DNA from: Pseudomonadota bacterium
Lineage (GTDB): Bacteria; Desulfobacterota; Anaeroferrophillalia; Anaeroferrophillales; Tharpellaceae
Length of the DNA stretch: 6,357 bases
Assembly: GCA_030641485.1 (NCBI GenBank)
Contig: DAOWHJ010000022.1
Coordinates: 1 to 6,357 of the forward strand
Reading direction: 5' to 3'
A program made the position numbers and the translations under genes. Numbering within the stretch: the stretch's first letter is position 1; each line of letters starts with the position of its first letter. This document shows, piece by piece, positions 4,618 through 6,357 of this stretch. The notes below the pieces were generated by a model. It ran no database searches. It was not told the origin of the DNA and saw only the letters and a list, made by a program, of their open reading frames with translations.

Positions 4618-6357
4618 TTACTGGGGTATAATCTCAAGTTCTGTGATCTGGTGTGAAAAATACGCCCTCGAACCACTGTCATCCCTGCTGTAAAGTTGAA
4701 AAGATTCATCTATATCCACCATATTGTTGTCAGAGACAAAAAAGAGGCCGTATGATTTGTTTTTCTCGAACTTGGAAAATATTCCAGAGTTAGGAAGTTC
4801 CTTAGTTTGTCTTTTCCAGTACGTCCAATTAAGGGGCATGAGATCGTTATAATTTTTATCATGAACTTTCACCAGGTGAGTCACCGACGAATCCGGACTA
4901 ACCATGGAGAGACGCCAATCATATGACAAAAACAGTCTCCTCGCTTTAAATGCATAACGAAAATTATCATAATTCAGCCATGCGTTTATGTAATCTTTCG
5001 TCTGGAGGTTAAATTTAAGCCCGCTGATCTTGCCATCCCCGTCTACCAGAGTGGCTGAAATCGCCATTTCGGAATTTGCACATGGTAGCGGAGGATAGTC
5101 CAAGGCAAAACCACGATACTTATCTTTGAGAACATAGTTCATGGCGAGATTGCCGGCGGCAGCCGCACCTCTGGCATTGAAAGTGGTATCCCATTCTCCG
5201 TGTTTGTTTTTAGATTTAATACGAACCGACTCAAATTTGGGAGAGCGACGGGCGATGAGAACGGCATTACCGTAAAGAGTGCTACCCTCGGAGTTTGCTT
5301 CTGTCGGCTCTCCATCTTCATCGACGTAGCCGAATTTACCGGTAGCCGTGAATGCCCCGTTTGAATAGCTGATGGTATGGGTTGTCGGAATCCTGGTTGG
5401 GGAGCCGCTGGTGTAGGGAGCGGGATATGTAAACTTATTGATTGCAATTTTACTTTGGGAAAAGAATTTCCAATTGTTACCCACCTTTATCCAGCCGAGA
5501 TAATTGCTGTCTGCCGGGTAATGGGACGGCATGGTTGCCAGGTAGAGATTTTTTGATTTCTCGACAAAACTTCCAGCAAGAGCTCCTTTCTGCGGAACGC
5601 TGAGGTAGAGAGCATTTGTCGGGTCCCCAACAACACGAATGATAAAGCCTGCGCCATGTTTCGTCGATAACTGCTTGGCGATAAAGTCGGCATGATGGAA
5701 GACCTTTTCAACCTCTTTGGGAAACATGCTGTAATCCCCATACATCATCGTGCGGACATCGGCTGTGGCTGCAACCAGGCGTTCGGTTAGAACCAAAAAT
5801 GCCTCCACTTCCTGATTGAGATAACTTTGTAGTCTCTCCCTGAAAGCTTTGGACTCATTACTTTCAGGAAGACCGATTTCAACGGTATAGGCATTTATTA
5901 TCAGGAGGGCGGCTTTCATCTGATAAGCGACAAGTTCGTTAAAGTATATGTGCAGAGCATTGTAGCATTTAAGCAGTTCTTCGCCCCGATCATCAAAAGC
6001 CGCGCTTCTAATCCTTTCGACCAGAATGTTATACAAAACTTCAAGAACTCCGATTTTCAGAGTTGATTTAACCATGGCAGAATATATATACTGAACATCA
6101 TCTGCGAGGTTGGGGTAATGAAGAATCTCATTTGCAAATGCCTTGATCGAGTCTTCGGAAATGGGCACATTACGACTGAACGAGATCATTTGGTCAAACT
6201 TGGAGTCAATCCTGTTCACGGGTTTTGCTAAATCTATCTGAGTTACGTTCAGGACAATCTCGTTTACGGCGATACCTAAGTGACGGGATAAGCCCTCTAC
6301 TGCTCCGGAAATATTTTCTACCTCAGATTGCAGATTACTCAATTTACTGCGGATATC
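4618..6357 (-). CDS. Unrecognised large protein, helical N-terminal part and beta-rich C-terminal part (5' end outside window)
   Basis: I do not recognise this protein. The frame is open to the right edge: five codons (DIRSK) precede the first possible in-window start, a TTG at 6342-6340 that has no ribosome binding site, so the true start probably lies outside. At least 579 residues are encoded, ending at TAA (4620-4618). Counting from the TTG, residues 1-225 look almost wholly helical. They include a coiled-coil-like start (SNLQSEVENISGAVEGLSRH) and amphipathic stretches at about 80-112, 120-157 and 163-200. From about 230 to 574 the protein is strand-rich with many Tyr, Phe and Trp, for example ALYLSVP (244-250), YLGWIKVGNNWKFFS (281-295), RRLFLSYDWRLSM (468-480) and NWTYWK (505-510). 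Only two Cys (126, 421) and no clear transmembrane helix are seen. A helical bundle followed by beta modules occurs in secreted toxins and surface-binding proteins, but nothing here proves that. The gene converges on pheA and has no visible operon partner. Confidence 0.7.
   Translation of the reverse strand, partial: DIRSKLSNLQSEVENISGAVEGLSRHLGIAVNEIVLNVTQIDLAKPVNRIDSKFDQMISFSRNVPISEDSIKAFANEILHYPNLADDVQYIYSAMVKSTLKIGVLEVLYNILVERIRSAAFDDRGEELLKCYNALHIYFNELVAYQMKAALLIINAYTVEIGLPESNESKAFRERLQSYLNQEVEAFLVLTERLVAATADVRTMMYGDYSMFPKEVEKVFHHADFIAKQLSTKHGAGFIIRVVGDPTNALYLSVPQKGALAGSFVEKSKNLYLATMPSHYPADSNYLGWIKVGNNWKFFSQSKIAINKFTYPAPYTSGSPTRIPTTHTISYSNGAFTATGKFGYVDEDGEPTEANSEGSTLYGNAVLIARRSPKFESVRIKSKNKHGEWDTTFNARGAAAAGNLAMNYVLKDKYRGFALDYPPLPCANSEMAISATLVDGDGKISGLKFNLQTKDYINAWLNYDNFRYAFKARRLFLSYDWRLSMVSPDSSVTHLVKVHDKNYNDLMPLNWTYWKRQTKELPNSGIFSKFEKNKSYGLFFVSDNNMVDIDESFQLYSRDDSGSRAYFSHQITELEIIPQ

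Noticed and set aside
4605..4620. AAAAAACATTTTTT as a terminator for the minus-strand gene
   Set aside because: It is an AT-only dyad overlapping the stop codon, with a 2-nt loop that cannot form a proper hairpin and no GC stem.
4256..4709. Minus-strand frames of 63 and 98 codons near the convergent gap
   Set aside because: They run through the repeat region, and the longer one overlaps the 3' end of the 4618 gene in another frame. No recognisable protein or ribosome binding site.
5139..5741. Minus-strand frames of 102 and 84 codons inside the large orphan gene
   Set aside because: Same strand but a different frame, fully inside the longer frame; compositionally odd (Pro- and Ser-rich) as expected for shadows.
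6340..6342. TTG as the start of the orphan protein
   Set aside because: The frame stays open for five more codons to the window edge, no ribosome binding site precedes the TTG, and the coiled-coil-like pattern continues through it.
1..6357. CRISPR array, tRNA or rRNA genes, prophage or plasmid functions
   Set aside because: No regularly spaced repeats, cloverleaf-like segments, rRNA motifs or replication or integrase genes were seen on either strand.

Overview
The window reads as part of a chromosome of moderate GC (roughly mid-40s % by eye) from a Gram-negative bacterium. The gene families, the aroF-pheA pairing and a palindromic intergenic repeat with a CTTTTTACGA core suggest a deltaproteobacterium (Desulfobacterota) more than an enteric organism. 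That placement is a guess from memory, not from a search.

Layout. (1) Positions 1-1464, minus strand: an AI-2E/PerM-family membrane protein gene, followed 17 nt later by the 5' part of a spermidine-synthase-like gene that runs off the left edge. (2) Positions 1465-1880: a divergent intergenic region. It holds a candidate promoter, a 25-codon leader peptide with seven aromatic codons in a row (F-Y-F-W-F-Y-F) and two intrinsic terminators in tandem. Together these form a complete ribosome-mediated attenuator. (3) Positions 1881-4192, plus strand: aroF (class I DAHP synthase) and pheA (chorismate mutase / prephenate dehydratase / ACT). The two genes are separated by a 155-bp imperfect palindrome whose right end touches the pheA ribosome binding site; pheA appears to start at TTG. 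(4) Positions 4193-4617: no gene, but decayed palindromes and short tandem repeats. (5) Positions 4618-6357, minus strand: a long unrecognised protein gene, open at the right edge, with a helical first part and a beta-rich, aromatic-rich second part.

How the parts fit. AroF commits carbon to the shikimate pathway and PheA takes chorismate to phenylpyruvate, so the operon controls both entry to the aromatic pathway and its phenylalanine branch. The leader peptide should sense shortage of charged tRNA for any of Phe, Tyr or Trp. Alternative pairings visible in the RNA suggest a two-step switch. Ribosome stalling lets 1728-1736 pair with 1782-1790, which breaks terminator 1. The freed 3' arm of terminator 1 can then form an 11-bp helix with the 5' arm of terminator 2 and disable that as well. 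This coupled tandem attenuator with a mixed F/Y/W leader is the most interesting item here. The palindrome between aroF and pheA and the unrecognised right-hand protein are the next most interesting.
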